A stretch of 64,000 nt of DNA, from positions 496,001 through 560,000 of the forward strand of contig NC_063015.1 in the NCBI RefSeq assembly GCF_020509005.1, given 5' to 3'. The notes under the pieces are model-generated. The model ran no database searches. It saw nothing but the letters and a program-made list of their open reading frames with translations, and was not told where the DNA came from. The DNA is from Fulvia fulva. Taxonomy: Eukaryota > Ascomycota > Dothideomycetes > Mycosphaerellales > Mycosphaerellaceae. Position 1 is the stretch's first letter; each line of letters begins with the position of its first letter. Shown one piece after another: positions 1-9,974 of this stretch. The position numbers and the translations under genes are program-made.

Positions 1-125
1 TCCACATCGTCGACACGCTCATTGCGATCAACGTCGAAGTTATCCTCATAATTCTCAGGCAGATTGGCGGCTTTCCACAACTTCCAGCATTCGCCAACGA
101 GCCTCTCACCATCTCAGGTTGTCTG

Positions 126-1174
126 ATGACAATCGAGGGCCGTACCAACATGGACAGGCCTAGCGCCACCTCTTTAGCGCAGCTAGGTATCACCGACTTG
201 ACCGCCACGTACAGCACACTATTCCAGGCCATCGGTACAGACCCAGCGCAAGTGGACGCTACAACGGTCTATCACCCGCGTCAGGCCGAGCACACCCAAC
301 TCCGTCGACTTCGAGCCAACGACGAGCTGGTACGATACTGCCAGGATGGAGGAAAGGGGCGGATACTACTATGGCCATTGCGCCTTTTCGTCGACATTGA
401 CGCCTTACCACAGGTTGACGATATCTGCAGAAAGTGCTTTGCTCGGTCACCTTTCGGGACACGCCATTATCCGTTCCTCTACTGCGACGAATGCTTGGAG
501 ACGCGATTCGAGGGCAACGAGCTGATCCGTGAGTATACGAGACACGATATACGTACGGCAATTGCTGACAGGTAAAAGGCTTCGCGGATGTAGACCATTT
601 CATGGCGCCAGTCAAGAAGGATCCAACACCAACTTTCGCTCGTGCACTCGATCACCCTTGGCTATGCTTGATCGGGAACAAGAACACAAGACGCATGCCC
701 GGGCAGCCAGGGCCAGGCCCATGGATTACTCGAGATCATCTCCCCTTCCTCTTCCGCATGCGATGCAACGCCAACTTACCCGAGGGAGTGATTGGCCCAG
801 TTATCAAGCTGGAATGTCTTCTGCCCAGCCGTGCCATGGATAATGCACTCATCAAGCGCTACGATGCTTGCATGATCTGCATCAACAATGCTCAGGAGGT
901 CATCGGTACACAAGAGCGGGCGCTACCTTTGCCTCCTTGGCATCCCGTTGGGCATCCCCGGAGAGTACAACGCACTAGTCGAGGCCGTATTGGTGTGCAT
1001 GACATGGTTCGGATGCGTGGTATGCGGCGTAAGGAGTGGTTCGAAGCGGCGTTTGAGGCAGCCGCCACCTCTTACGATTGGTGGCATGCTACTAAGCAGA
1101 GGCGAGCAGCTTGGAACCGAGCCCGTTGGTCGTCTGTAACGAGAATGGATATTGAGGCCATCGGCCGGCCGTAG
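126..1174 (+). CDS. Hypothetical protein with Cys-x2-Cys pairs, two exons
   Basis: I do not recognise the family. Exon 1 is 126-528 and exon 2 is 579-1174, giving about 332 residues. The 50-nt intron has a GTGAGT donor, a TGCTGAC branch-like site and an AAAG acceptor; the better-looking CAG acceptor 7 nt earlier breaks the frame. Near residues 100-122 there are two Cys-x2-Cys pairs (CRKC and CDEC) that could bind zinc, and a third Cys-rich spot (CMIC) lies in exon 2. No signal peptide or membrane segment is visible. The last ~60 residues are rich in Arg and Trp and may be misframed, since another frame also reads plausibly from about position 890 to 1140. Upstream sequence is cut by the window edge, so an earlier start is possible. 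Confidence 0.5.
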
Positions 1175-1435
1175 CTGGATGATTCTGAGTACTCGGGTAC
1201 TCAAGAGCAAACATCGTTGCAGAGCGACAGAGCACCAGGATAGGAGGTATGATTACACCTGCTACGAGGTGAGCCCGTCTTGTATGCAGTGCTTCCTCCA
1301 GCACAGGGCTATGTCCAAAGCGTTACTCTCGTTAATGCTACTGCTGGACTGGACATTTCCATAGCAAAGCAAACTCACCTCCACTTCATCCGTTCCTGTT
1401 CAGTATCCTACACTCTTCACGTTGTCCTCTTACTA

Positions 1436-1882
1436 TCATGCTCCATACCCTCCCTCAGTCTCCTTCACCACTTCACCCACAAAAGTCCTCTGCTTCAACC
1501 CCTCAATCCGCTCTCTAATGTCCCGTATCTTGTGCATGATAGCGACGGTATAGTACTTTGCACTCTGCGGCGAAATCCTACTGAGCTCTACAACATCGAA
1601 GACCCTGAGAAATAGCACTCCGGGCAAGCCCTCGATCGTGATATGTTTGCTCCTTGCTTCTGTAACGATGGCATTATTGAGATTCTCAGCAGCACGAAGT
1701 ACCCACAAGACATAGAGGGCTGCAGAGTGTGCCAGTTCTGAGCGGATCTCGCTTTCCTTAAAAGGATGCTCGTTGCTGGGGTTGCTGAGGGCATCGTCGA
1801 TCCGTTGTCTGAGGAGTTGGATCGTTGGAGGCTGGGAAACATCAGTCATTTGTGCTGCCATCCATACTGCCCTTGCCACCAA
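1436..1882 (-). CDS. Open frame overlapping the 3' end of the RING-YEATS gene
   Basis: This 148-codon frame overlaps the end of the YEATS-coding frame by 41 nt in another phase. Its composition looks coding: few low-complexity stretches, mixed helix-forming residues, with a stretch such as LWVLRAAENLNNAIV. No family is recognised. I looked for an intron that would join it to the YEATS exon, but all plausible GT donors and AG acceptors there give the wrong phase. It is therefore either a separate small gene starting near 1861-1882, or a C-terminal part of the RING-YEATS protein separated by a further 1-nt indel. Confidence 0.4.
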   Translation of the reverse strand: MVARAVWMAAQMTDVSQPPTIQLLRQRIDDALSNPSNEHPFKESEIRSELAHSAALYVLWVLRAAENLNNAIVTEARSKHITIEGLPGVLFLRVFDVVELSRISPQSAKYYTVAIMHKIRDIRERIEGLKQRTFVGEVVKETEGGYGA

Positions 1883-2930
1883 AGCCCGAAAAGTCCAGAG
1901 TCCACTCCAGCGGCAACGTGCCCTTCTTGGCGCCGTCTGGAGAGTCGATCGCGTCGCCAGATAGCCAGCTGTATCCGGCCTTGAGCATCACGTTCGCGGT
2001 GATGGTGAATGTGCCCCAACCTAGGCGGCGGATGTCGTACGGGGGACGACCGCGGATGATGCGAGGCGGGTTGAAGGTAGGGTGGAGATCGATGTGGACT
2101 TCTTCGATCATTTCTGGGCGGCTGGGTCTGACGAAGAAGGTCCAGTCGTGCTGGTTGGCGTCGGAGGCTTCGATCTGGTGGTGCCTGTTGCCGATGTAGA
2201 CGGTCATTGTCTGGATCCCTCCTTCGCGGCCTTCACTGAGGGTGTCGTTTTCCTCTTCTACGCGTCTTCTCCTTGCTGTGCGTGGGTACGCTGTGTCAAG
2301 ATGGTTGCCTCGGGCGGCGTCGAGGGCTGCTGATGTCTGCTGTCGACACATTGGGCATTTTGCTTCCAGGCCTGCTACTGCGTCGAACGCTACTGGCTCC
2401 TCGTCGACATCGACGATGCTCATCTGTGATGTCACGGAGACGTCTGTCCAGTGTGCCATGCATGCATGATTTGCACATCTGTCCAACAGAAGGATGTTAG
2501 CCATGCTTGAACGCCACGGGGGTCGGAGGAATCCTCCGCAGACACTGCTGAGTATGGGCTGCAGCTGGCATATCTGGATCGACCGATGGCTTCTACTCCA
2601 CTCACTTACCGTGTGGTTGCAGGTCGTCTTGACAGGCTGATGCAGTAGTTGTTGACAGATGGGGCAGAGGTCATCTTCATCGATCGTCTCTCTGAGGTGT
2701 TCTGGCGTTGTTGGAAGTGGTGGTATGGCTGCCAACCTGGCTGCTCTCGTTGCCTTGCGCTCGTTACTCTCGTTCTCTCGCATAATACGGCCTTCTGCCA
2801 GTATGTCGCAGCCATGTGCTCGCTCCTCATTCACGGTAGCTCCTCTGCGCAACGATCCTTGCAGGCCTTCGGATAGTAGTCCTTGTGTGCGTCTCTGCGA
2901 TCTCCGTGGAACAGGCCGGTCGAAGTCCAT
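1842..2930 (-). CDS. RING finger + YEATS domain protein (apparent frameshift)
   Basis: This is a probable ubiquitin ligase/acyl-lysine reader. The N-terminal ~95 residues are basic. A RING C3HC4 follows: CPIC near residue 93, then CNHT, interrupted by a 131-nt intron (2479-2609; GTAAGT donor, CTAAC branch, CAG acceptor), then MCKSC, and CPMC further on. The C-terminal half is a YEATS domain: HDWTFFVRPS, then IDLHPTFNPPRII, then LGWGTFTI, ending in WTLDFSG. After splicing, the frame that completes the RING (MCKSCM) stops early at 2296, while the CPMC/YEATS frame is offset by one. The two frames meet at a tandem CATGCATG at about 2457-2468; one CATG unit fewer would give one continuous frame. 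So the gene carries a short-repeat indel or the assembly does. A 51-nt alternative intron keeps the frame but destroys the RING spacing. ATG at 2930. Confidence 0.7.
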   Translation of the reverse strand: MDFDRPVPRRSQRRTQGLLSEGLQGSLRRGATVNEERAHGCDILAEGRIMRENESNERKATRAARLAAIPPLPTTPEHLRETIDEDDLCPICQQLLHQPVKTTCNHTVSEWSRSHRSIQICQLQPILSSVCGGFLRPPWRSSMANILLLDRCANHACMAHWTDVSVTSQMSIVDVDEEPVAFDAVAGLEAKCPMCRQQTSAALDAARGNHLDTAYPRTARRRRVEEENDTLSEGREGGIQTMTVYIGNRHHQIEASDANQHDWTFFVRPSRPEMIEEVHIDLHPTFNPPRIIRGRPPYDIRRLGWGTFTITANVMLKAGYSWLSGDAIDSPDGAKKGTLPLEWTLDFSGFGGKGSMDGSTND

Positions 2931-3405
2931 GTTGGAGATGTGTGTTGTTGTTGTTACTGGGAGAGTGGTACAGCGACTTTGGCTTTAACTGTATCTGACC
3001 CCAAGGCAGCCAACTCATATCGATAAATACGGTCTGTGGAGTACGCAGCCGGTACACAAGATGTGGCGTGCAACGTTCGCGTGTTGTCCTCGTCTCGGGG
3101 TTGTCAGTGGCAAAGTTTGCCACCTCCAACGAACTTCTCTTCATCGTTGCAGTAGTCCAATATCATCAAGTTCAGGCTTGATTGCACTAGGAAGGCCTTC
3201 ATGCCACCAACGATATTGGTGAAAGAATCTGGTAGAGGGCATCGGAGAAGAGTATGGGGAAAGAGCTTCGGAGAGAGTGTTAGGAAGGAGGACGAGAAGC
3301 CAATATCACAAAGCTCGTCATTGATGGCAGCTTGTCTGGGATATCATACATCATTACAAGTCATATTTGCGTGCCTTGATGCACAGCGATGAAGCTTACA
3401 GCTAT
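2931..3405. other. Intergenic, no gene seen
   Basis: This stretch holds the upstream region of the RING-YEATS gene and the downstream flank of the peroxygenase gene. No convincing coding frame, RNA gene or repeat was seen. Confidence 0.5.
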
Positions 3406-4773
3406 CTACTCAACCTCGCCATTCTTCCTGAGTGCTCTGCTCTTCAAGAACGGGGACTTCCGGTAGCCTGGGAACCGCTCCAATTGTGCCTCATCGATAG
3501 CTTCGAGCTGCGGGCAGCTAAGCTGCGTAACGATGCTGCCGATAGTATCCTGGAGCGTGCCAAGGACGTTGTCAAGGAGCAGATCAGCCTTGACCTGAGC
3601 AGCAGTCTGGAAAGCGAAGCAGCCAAGGTTGTTGCCCTTGAGAAGATCGGCGCTGTTGAAGAGTCCGCCAGAAAGATCCTCAACGTTGACTCCCGCGAAG
3701 TTGTTGGTCTTGCCATCGAGGTTTCCACCAATGTCGAGGAACTTTGGGTGCAGTGCAGCGAAGTTGAGGACATCGCCGAGGAAGTACGGGATTGTGTATG
3801 GCGCGGTAGTGGAGCGGCGGTACCAGTTCTCTGGGATTCGCTCGTAGCCGAATGGCGCAGTGTAGGCACCGTTCTCGCCAGCAATACCAAACCACGATGC
3901 GACGGTGTCATATGACAGTGTTCCAATAGGGTCCTCGGCCGAATGGTTGGCCATGAATCGGTAGATGAAGGCGAACGCAGCAGGTTGCACCAAGAGACCG
4001 GGGAAGGGGCCGTTGAAGAAGTATGGGTTGTTGGCGACTTGTCGATCGAATCGTTGAGATCGGTATTCAGCAAGACTGTCGAGGGTGACGAAACCACCTG
4101 GCGATGCGTTGATCATGTCTTGAAATTGCGAAGCTTGGGTAATGTAGTTGTTGCCGGACTCGTACAAGTCTGGTCGGGTTGGGCTGACATCGTTCTCGTA
4201 CTTGTTGTGGGAACCGATGAGACCATTGCCCTTGGAGGCGAGAAGCCCGCCAATACCTGGACCTGGAGTACCGCCCATCGACCATGCCATTAAATCGCCG
4301 GAGTCGATCAGGGCACCAAGGATTGCGAGGAAGGCAGCAAGGTCAGCGCCCATGCCGACGACCTCCATGGTGGCATCGATGTACTGCTGAACAGTTGCGT
4401 ACCCGTTGTGTGGCAAGAAGCCGCTGAGATGTCGTTAGCATTGTCTGCTGGATTAGGTTCTTCTGAAGTCTGCTTACTGGTTGGCAAAGGCATTCAGACC
4501 CGGGCACACGCCGCGCAGGTCGTTTGGGCCTGGCGCTACCCATTCGTGTCCACTGCCAGGACCAACATCGATGAGCTGCTTCGACGCATCGAAGGTCGGA
4601 ATGGCCTCGAAAAGGCCAGTAGCTGCATCAGCACCAGCCTGTCGCTTGCCGATGAGTTGGCTCGCGCGGGCCTGCATCTCTGGATCACTCTGGAATTTCT
4701 CAATGAACTCCAAAGGGAAAGCAGCCGCCAAAGGCAGCGCGCCCATGAGCGCAGACGATGTCGAGAATCTCAT
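3406..4773 (-). CDS. Secreted heme-thiolate peroxidase (chloroperoxidase/UPO family)
   Basis: Two exons (4773-4478 and 4423-3406) are split by a 54-nt intron (GTAAGC donor, GCTAAC branch, CTCAG acceptor) and give 437 aa. Residues 1-18 are a signal peptide ending in LPLAAA. The proximal heme-ligand motif is VCPGLNAFANH, with Cys90 as the thiolate ligand, continuing after the splice as GFLPHNGYA; many relatives have PCP here. Further on, YENDVSPTR fits the E-x-D-x-S Mg-binding/acid-base motif of the family. Members use H2O2 to oxidise or halogenate varied substrates outside the cell, and several pathogens and saprobes carry many copies. The natural substrate cannot be read from sequence. The protein is longer than short-type UPOs and of normal length for long-type ones. 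Confidence 0.88.
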
Positions 4774-6603
4774 GTTGGTGGTATCAAGCCTTGTGGCAGA
4801 AGGAAAAGGTGGAAGGTGGCTTGAACTGGCGTGCGTGGGCTCGCATGCGGGAAGAGCTTATGGCTTCTACATATACGACTTCACACGGCATGGCAACCGT
4901 TAGTGGCCTCCGAGGCATCTTGAAGACTTTCATAGGTCGCTCGAAAGTACCTGGAGACACTTCTGACCATCAAGCAAATGTGACGCACGTCAGCATCAGG
5001 AAGGCCATCTCCAGAGGCAGTTTGGTGCTCCTTTTCCGGTGGGATCTTGACGATACGTTAGCCCTAGCGAGATTAAGGTCAAACCGCCGCGCATGTTGCC
5101 GTCGATGACGGATCCACGAGAAGTCCATTAACCAGTTAGAACTGTACAATTTCTTCCTGACCTGGAGTCCGAGGCAGATTCCAACAAGTTTAGAGTTCAG
5201 AAGCTCAAGAGTGCCGATCATTCCGTGTGGAGCGCGGAGAAGGCTGATCACTTTCTCCTTAGACTAGCGGCATAGATCAGCCGCTTACTTACCTAGCTGG
5301 GTGTGACAGGCAATATGTTGCGCAAGGGCAAAGGCTATGGTCGTGGTGGCTTGAGATAATATACAAACGTACAACACGCCGCTGATTTTCTATCAGATTC
5401 GCCTCAACATATGGGCTGCATGAATGCGGCGAATGCTGCGGCTCACAGACCCCCCCCCCTCCTACTCGTTGCCAGCTCGAGTGCGCGGAGAACAAAGATG
5501 CTAGGGGGTCTTCAAAGCGCAATGTAAAGTTGTAGTAGTAAAAGGGTTAATTAAAGTGTCGCCAAATGATGGGGTCAGATCGGCGAGCTGGGGTCAGAGG
5601 AAGTGCTGAGGTCGCACACCTCGTCTGCGGCCTTGGTGGCGTCGAATCATTTAACTGCTGATGGTAAACGAGAGTGGACATTGGTTCCAAACTGCATCCC
5701 GTCGAAAGCATATGCCGACACTGGAGGATTACATAGTACTTCAGATCTCCCGATGCGGTGCTAGGAGCACCGCATGGGAACTATTCGCAGTACTAAGTAC
5801 GGAACTCCCTCCTGATGCGAAGGCAGGCACATGATCGATTGTAATTCATTTGTTGAGTAGCCGCGATGGCGTGAAGCTGCCTTGTCTAGAAGGGTGTCAG
5901 GACATAAGCTGCGTCACGAATCTTACTGCAAGGTAGCAGCAAGCAACCAAGGTCTCCGCATATCATGAGCGTTGCTCGCCATCGCCGGATCTTGAGGCTT
6001 ACCTGGAGATGGCTCCAAGAGCACAGTCAGGGGCCATGCCTGGTGCTTGAGCTATAATCTCCACAAAGCACCTTGAGTTCCATCGGACTTCGACAACAAC
6101 GCAGCATATATGAAGGTCAGTCTACAACGATTGGCACATGCGAAGCTACCTACAAACATGCTGATCGTTCGAAGACATACCCAGATGGCAAGATGCAATC
6201 ATCCAGCTCTGTAAATTGTACAACTTACGACCACGACGGCACACACAAAGACGGATACAACGTCACGGTCTAAAAGCCTCGAAAGAGCATGAATACACCA
6301 CGGGCGCACAGGACCGAGTAGCAGCTCTTCCTCTCCATGACAACATCCACCTTTCACGTTCAAGCAACTTCGTCCCTAAGCAACATCGTCTCTCAGTTCT
6401 TTGGACATCCAATACCCTTCTTAGTACTGGTATCGCAGCAGTCTGCATTCTCCCGAAAAGTCAGCCTTATTCTCCTCAACGATCAGAACCTCAGCACAAC
6501 TTAGGCATTCCGCGTGTGTTACTCCAGCCTCAGAACACCAATTCGGCTTCTCGTCATCATCGCAAGGGCTTTCGCATGCCCATGATACACCACTGCCGTG
6601 GAG
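4774..6603. other. Intergenic, 1.8 kb, no gene seen
   Basis: Both strands hold only short frames without motifs. A run of ten or more C lies near 5450. The segment includes the promoter of the peroxygenase gene at its left end. A Cys-rich minus-strand reading (ACESPC, NWCSEAG, ECLSCAE) at roughly 6440-6600 just downstream of the small secreted candidate may be a further exon of it, but no splice fits. Confidence 0.45.
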
Positions 6604-6818
6604 CTATCTTCCACACGCTTCGATGTTGGCCGTGGCCCAATCAGGACCTCCGTCGCCGCCCCAGCAGCAGTTCGCTACGAATCTATCGCCATCTTTGCAC
6701 TGTTCAAGAGTCAGTGTGCGCTGATCCAAGTGCTTGTGGTGAGAAGATGGCGTACCTGTGCTGCGAAAGCAGTCGTAGTCGAAGAGGCAAGGGCGAAGAT
6801 AACGATTGATGCGTGCAT
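6604..6818 (-). CDS. Candidate small secreted cysteine-rich protein
   Basis: Exon 1 (6818-6756) encodes a 21-residue hydrophobic leader, MHASIVIFALASS then TTTAFAAQ, a good signal peptide. A 56-nt intron (GTACGC donor, ACACTGAC branch, ACAG acceptor) leads to exon 2 (6699-6604), which encodes 31 residues with four Cys, including CKDGDRFVANCC. The mature peptide would be about 31-33 residues. That is short, and Cys-rich sequence continues downstream in another phase, so the 3' structure may be wrong. No family is recognised. Size, leader and Cys content are effector- or antimicrobial-like, but that is inference only. Confidence 0.45.
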
Positions 6819-7777
6819 TTCTTCGGTAGGCTGTGGAGACTATGGCACTTCCTGGCCACTTCAACGACGTCCCTGCTGCGTTTTACAACTTCACCTTGGT
6901 ATCCATCGGCCTTAGAGGCCGATATAATATGCCATGACCGGCCTTAGGAGCCGAAACATGCCATGTCGGCTTTACTATGGTTGCTCGCGCTCCCTGGTCC
7001 TGGATCAACCACAGGCCTTATCCGCGAATTGGTGTGATCTTCATGGACACCTACAACACTGTAAAGCGACACGGGAGCATCACAGATAACATAAATCTGT
7101 TGAGACATCGAGAGTGCCCAGGGTTGTACCAACATTGATGGAGCCGTCTACTGATGTCTGGCTCTTCTCTGAGACACAATGAGGGACACAGCACTATGGC
7201 GGCTTACAGCCTTGCGACGTCTTGATATGACTGAACACTGTTCTGCTTACCAGATTATTCCTCGGCTGGTTGCCTACAGCCCTTGTTCGCGCCAATATCC
7301 CGTCAGATATGGAAGATTCCACCGAGCGAGACGTTATATCGGCTGTGTCCCCAATCGACTGGGAGCTACCAATGGGACAACGGACAGCTTAACAAGAGGT
7401 GGCACGATCACAATGAGGGCATCACAAGCTAGGCGTCTCGGCGAGAGCACATTCGGATGAGGAAAGACGATACCGCGAGACAGGATTCAAATGTTTTGGT
7501 CATATGAGAGTATTCGCTGTGAGTCAGCAAGATATTTGGCCAATGCCATCAATTGGCATAGATCTACAGATTCAGTGAACACATCTTGACAGTCCATGCA
7601 ATTCCTACTTGCCTCTCCCACAAACTCCCGTATTCCAGCCAGGGACTGTCCGAGAAGGCCAGCCGCCACCTGTACAGCGGAGTGCAGATGTTTAGGCTCG
7701 CTCATGATCAATCCACTCGTGCCCCTGTTGATCAACGCATCTATCGAACATCAGTCATCCATAAGAAAACGGAGGAC
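6819..7777. other. Intergenic, no convincing gene
   Basis: Short frames occur on both strands. The minus frame at 7487-7735 follows the end of the zinc-ribbon-like gene but starts only at TTG. A splice from a GTAAGT site (about 7777) would create a stop at the junction, so it was not joined. Confidence 0.4.
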
Positions 7778-8362
7778 TTACCAATTCCCATCGTAAGGGT
7801 AGGCCTCATCATTCTTGTCCTCAGGAAAAGGAGCCTTCCACCAAAACCTAGCCTGCGGAGGAGGCTTAAGACCGGTGTCGCCGCCCTTTGCTTGACCATT
7901 CTTCGCATCTGGAGGCTGCATGATCGGAATCGCAGCAGATTTCGTGCGTGACTCCCTCCATTTCCTCGGGCCCGCAGGCGGTGTGAAGAGAGAACCGCCG
8001 GTTGGGCGGTCTGGTGTTGTCAGATGGGTAGGTTTGATGGCCTCAAGTGGACCAGGGAAGAACTCATCATCGTCTTCAAACGATCGAGCCCGCTCGAGCG
8101 CCTGACGATACTTCTCCATCTCGTCACTGAGTCTACTCTCGCCTGTGGTTGCAGCAAAGGTCGACTCTGCTGCACTGGAGCTTGACTCTGCTACAGTTGA
8201 GCTCGATTGTACGTCTTGAGAGGAGCTTACCTCGCTCTGGCTCTTAGAAGCTTCCTGGTGTGGAATCTTGAAGCATGAACAGCTCTTGGTCGGAGTGTGG
8301 TAGCAGATAGCGCACGAGTCCGCGAGCTCTGCCCAACTCCCGCAGTAGCAGCAGTGGAGCAT
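7778..8362 (-). CDS. Zinc-ribbon-like hypothetical protein, paralog A
   Basis: A single-exon 194-residue protein of unknown function. The N terminus has paired cysteines (CCYCGSW then SCAICYHT) spaced like a small zinc ribbon, followed by CSCF. A Ser-rich linker (about residues 38-78) leads to a short acidic block, ERARSFEDDDEFFPGPLE, that is almost identical in the neighbour at 8850-9227 (ERARCFEDDDEFFPGPLE). The C-terminal part is rich in Pro, Lys and Trp. There is no signal peptide, so it is probably intracellular. The two genes are tandem duplicates in the same orientation. The start is ATG at 8362; a TATA-like site lies about 130 nt upstream. Confidence 0.6.
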   Translation of the reverse strand: MLHCCYCGSWAELADSCAICYHTPTKSCSCFKIPHQEASKSQSEVSSSQDVQSSSTVAESSSSAAESTFAATTGESRLSDEMEKYRQALERARSFEDDDEFFPGPLEAIKPTHLTTPDRPTGGSLFTPPAGPRKWRESRTKSAAIPIMQPPDAKNGQAKGGDTGLKPPPQARFWWKAPFPEDKNDEAYPYDGNW

Positions 8363-8493
8363 GGCTACGGTTTGTGTTTGTCGATTCTGTTGTTCCGATC
8401 TTGTGTCTTGGTCGGGAGGGTCAGGGGTCTTCCGGTGCAGGAGTAGTTTGATGGTGAGTGAAGGACCAACGTGCTTTGGGCCCCGCCGAGCCC

Positions 8494-8501
8494 TTTATAT
8501 A
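8494..8501 (-). promoter_or_regulatory. TATA-like box of paralog A
   Basis: TATATAAA on the minus strand lies about 132 nt upstream of the ATG at 8362, in a GC-richer context. It is a plausible core promoter element; there is no other support. Confidence 0.35.
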
Positions 8502-8849
8502 GATACCGTACAACACACGCGGTGTTATTCTAGCCCTTCAACGCCATTGCATCTTGATTCACTGCATGTTCAATGCCATCGTCTAGTGCGAGGAATGCCT
8601 GGGAAATGCTTGACATCATACATCATTCCAAGACAATGCAATTGTAATGATGTGCGAATCGCTTTGTCCTCATGTCCTCAGAGATCGCTCAGCTTTGCGA
8701 TCAAGACAAGATACTCATGAGGTGCTCTGGATGTTGCTTACTGATCAGTCAGATGCTGAAGGAAGGCAATGGTGTGTATACTGTCCGTGATCAGTCGGAA
8801 CTGTACGATAAATCGGGGTTGGTCCTAGCCATCCCTGCTTCAAGTCACC

Positions 8850-9227
8850 TTAACACTGCTCAAAAGACCGTTGTATCTCTTCTCGATGATGGAAGAGCCC
8901 ATTAGGCGTGAAAGGAGCGGCATCGCCATTCAAGCTTTTGCTCGCGCCAGCCGTGACCTGTGTGACACGAGTCTCCTCAAGAGGTCCCGGAAAGAACTCA
9001 TCGTCATCTTCGAAACATCTGGCACGTTCGAAGGCCTGATGATAGTTGTCCAGCTCCTGGAACATGGTAAACTTGATGCTCATGGTGGTCTGCGACAATG
9101 CCATCGTTCGGGTGGTTTCGCCGTGTCTCTGACTTGAGCCACAAACAGAGCACAGCAAGCGGCCTTCTTCCGCCATGGACAAGCAAATCTTACACTTCCA
9201 TGGGAGAACTGGGACTGCCGCCACCAT
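8850..9227 (-). CDS. Zinc-ribbon-like hypothetical protein, paralog B
   Basis: A 125-residue single-exon protein related to the neighbour at 7778-8362. It opens with a hydrophobic-basic stretch and a Cys-x2-Cys pair (KCKIC), a second pair (CSVC) 13 residues on, then the shared block ERARCFEDDDEFFPGPLE at about residues 68-85. It lacks the long Ser-rich linker and the Pro/Trp-rich tail of paralog A, ending in an unrelated Arg/Glu-rich tail. The Cys pairs resemble a RanBP2-type or ribbon zinc finger, but I cannot assign one. Function unknown. Confidence 0.55.
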   Translation of the reverse strand: MVAAVPVLPWKCKICLSMAEEGRLLCSVCGSSQRHGETTRTMALSQTTMSIKFTMFQELDNYHQAFERARCFEDDDEFFPGPLEETRVTQVTAGASKSLNGDAAPFTPNGLFHHREEIQRSFEQC

Positions 9228-9974
9228 CTGATCTTGTGGGCTGGAGCTGGAACTTACCGCCCCGTGGATTAATTTCTGGTCTTTCGAAGAGGTACGGGAG
9301 TGCGATGATGGGTCGAAAATGTTGAAGTGTGAAAGGTTAGATGCTGGAGCGCACGGTGGACACTTTGTATGCTCAGCATATGATACCCACCGCCTTGTCT
9401 AGCCAGTCTCAACTCCGTCGCTTTACCCAGAGTGACAGCATCTTGAAGGTACCCTCGAAGTAGACCGAAGGTTCCTTTGAGTTCGAGGCACAATGTCTTT
9501 TGTAGACAATGTCTTTGTCTGGTGGGTGGCGTGCTCTGTATCAAGCCACTCAATCGAATGTCTCAAGCATGAGACCGAGAAAGCCTTTGGGCCGCTAACC
9601 ACTGTCGTTGAAGACTGGGATTCTGTGGTAACTCGTAGGCCGTTCGAAAGGGCCAGGCGACAATATGAGGCTGTGACGGACCGATTTCTGCAGGTGTTGA
9701 GCGTACGGGTGTTGGTGTAAACAGCGAGCGCGCGAGGAGACATCACCACTTATGAACACGACGACCTCCCTGAAAGGGCTTGGAGAACCAAGGCAGCTTC
9801 GCGGATATGTATGCTACACTTCCTTCCGAATACAGTATTCACACAACCCACGCTCGCGCCCGTTTTCCTCATGACATGCGTGCGACCATATTGCGCCTAA
9901 CGCCCTTCGCTGATGCATCTCAAAAAGCCCAACCTCTACCTCCTGTTCTCATGGCAGTCAAAAGCCTAGCGAGC
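9228..9974. other. Intergenic between paralog B and PRP8
   Basis: No gene could be supported. A plus-strand frame at 9493-9720 (FGPLTTVVEDWDSV and an RPFERARRQYEA stretch) reads somewhat like protein but is short and isolated. Confidence 0.35.

Noticed and set aside
7487..7735. Second exon for zinc-ribbon paralog A
   Set aside because: The apparent GTAAGT...TAG intron would create a stop codon at the junction, and the frame begins with TTG.
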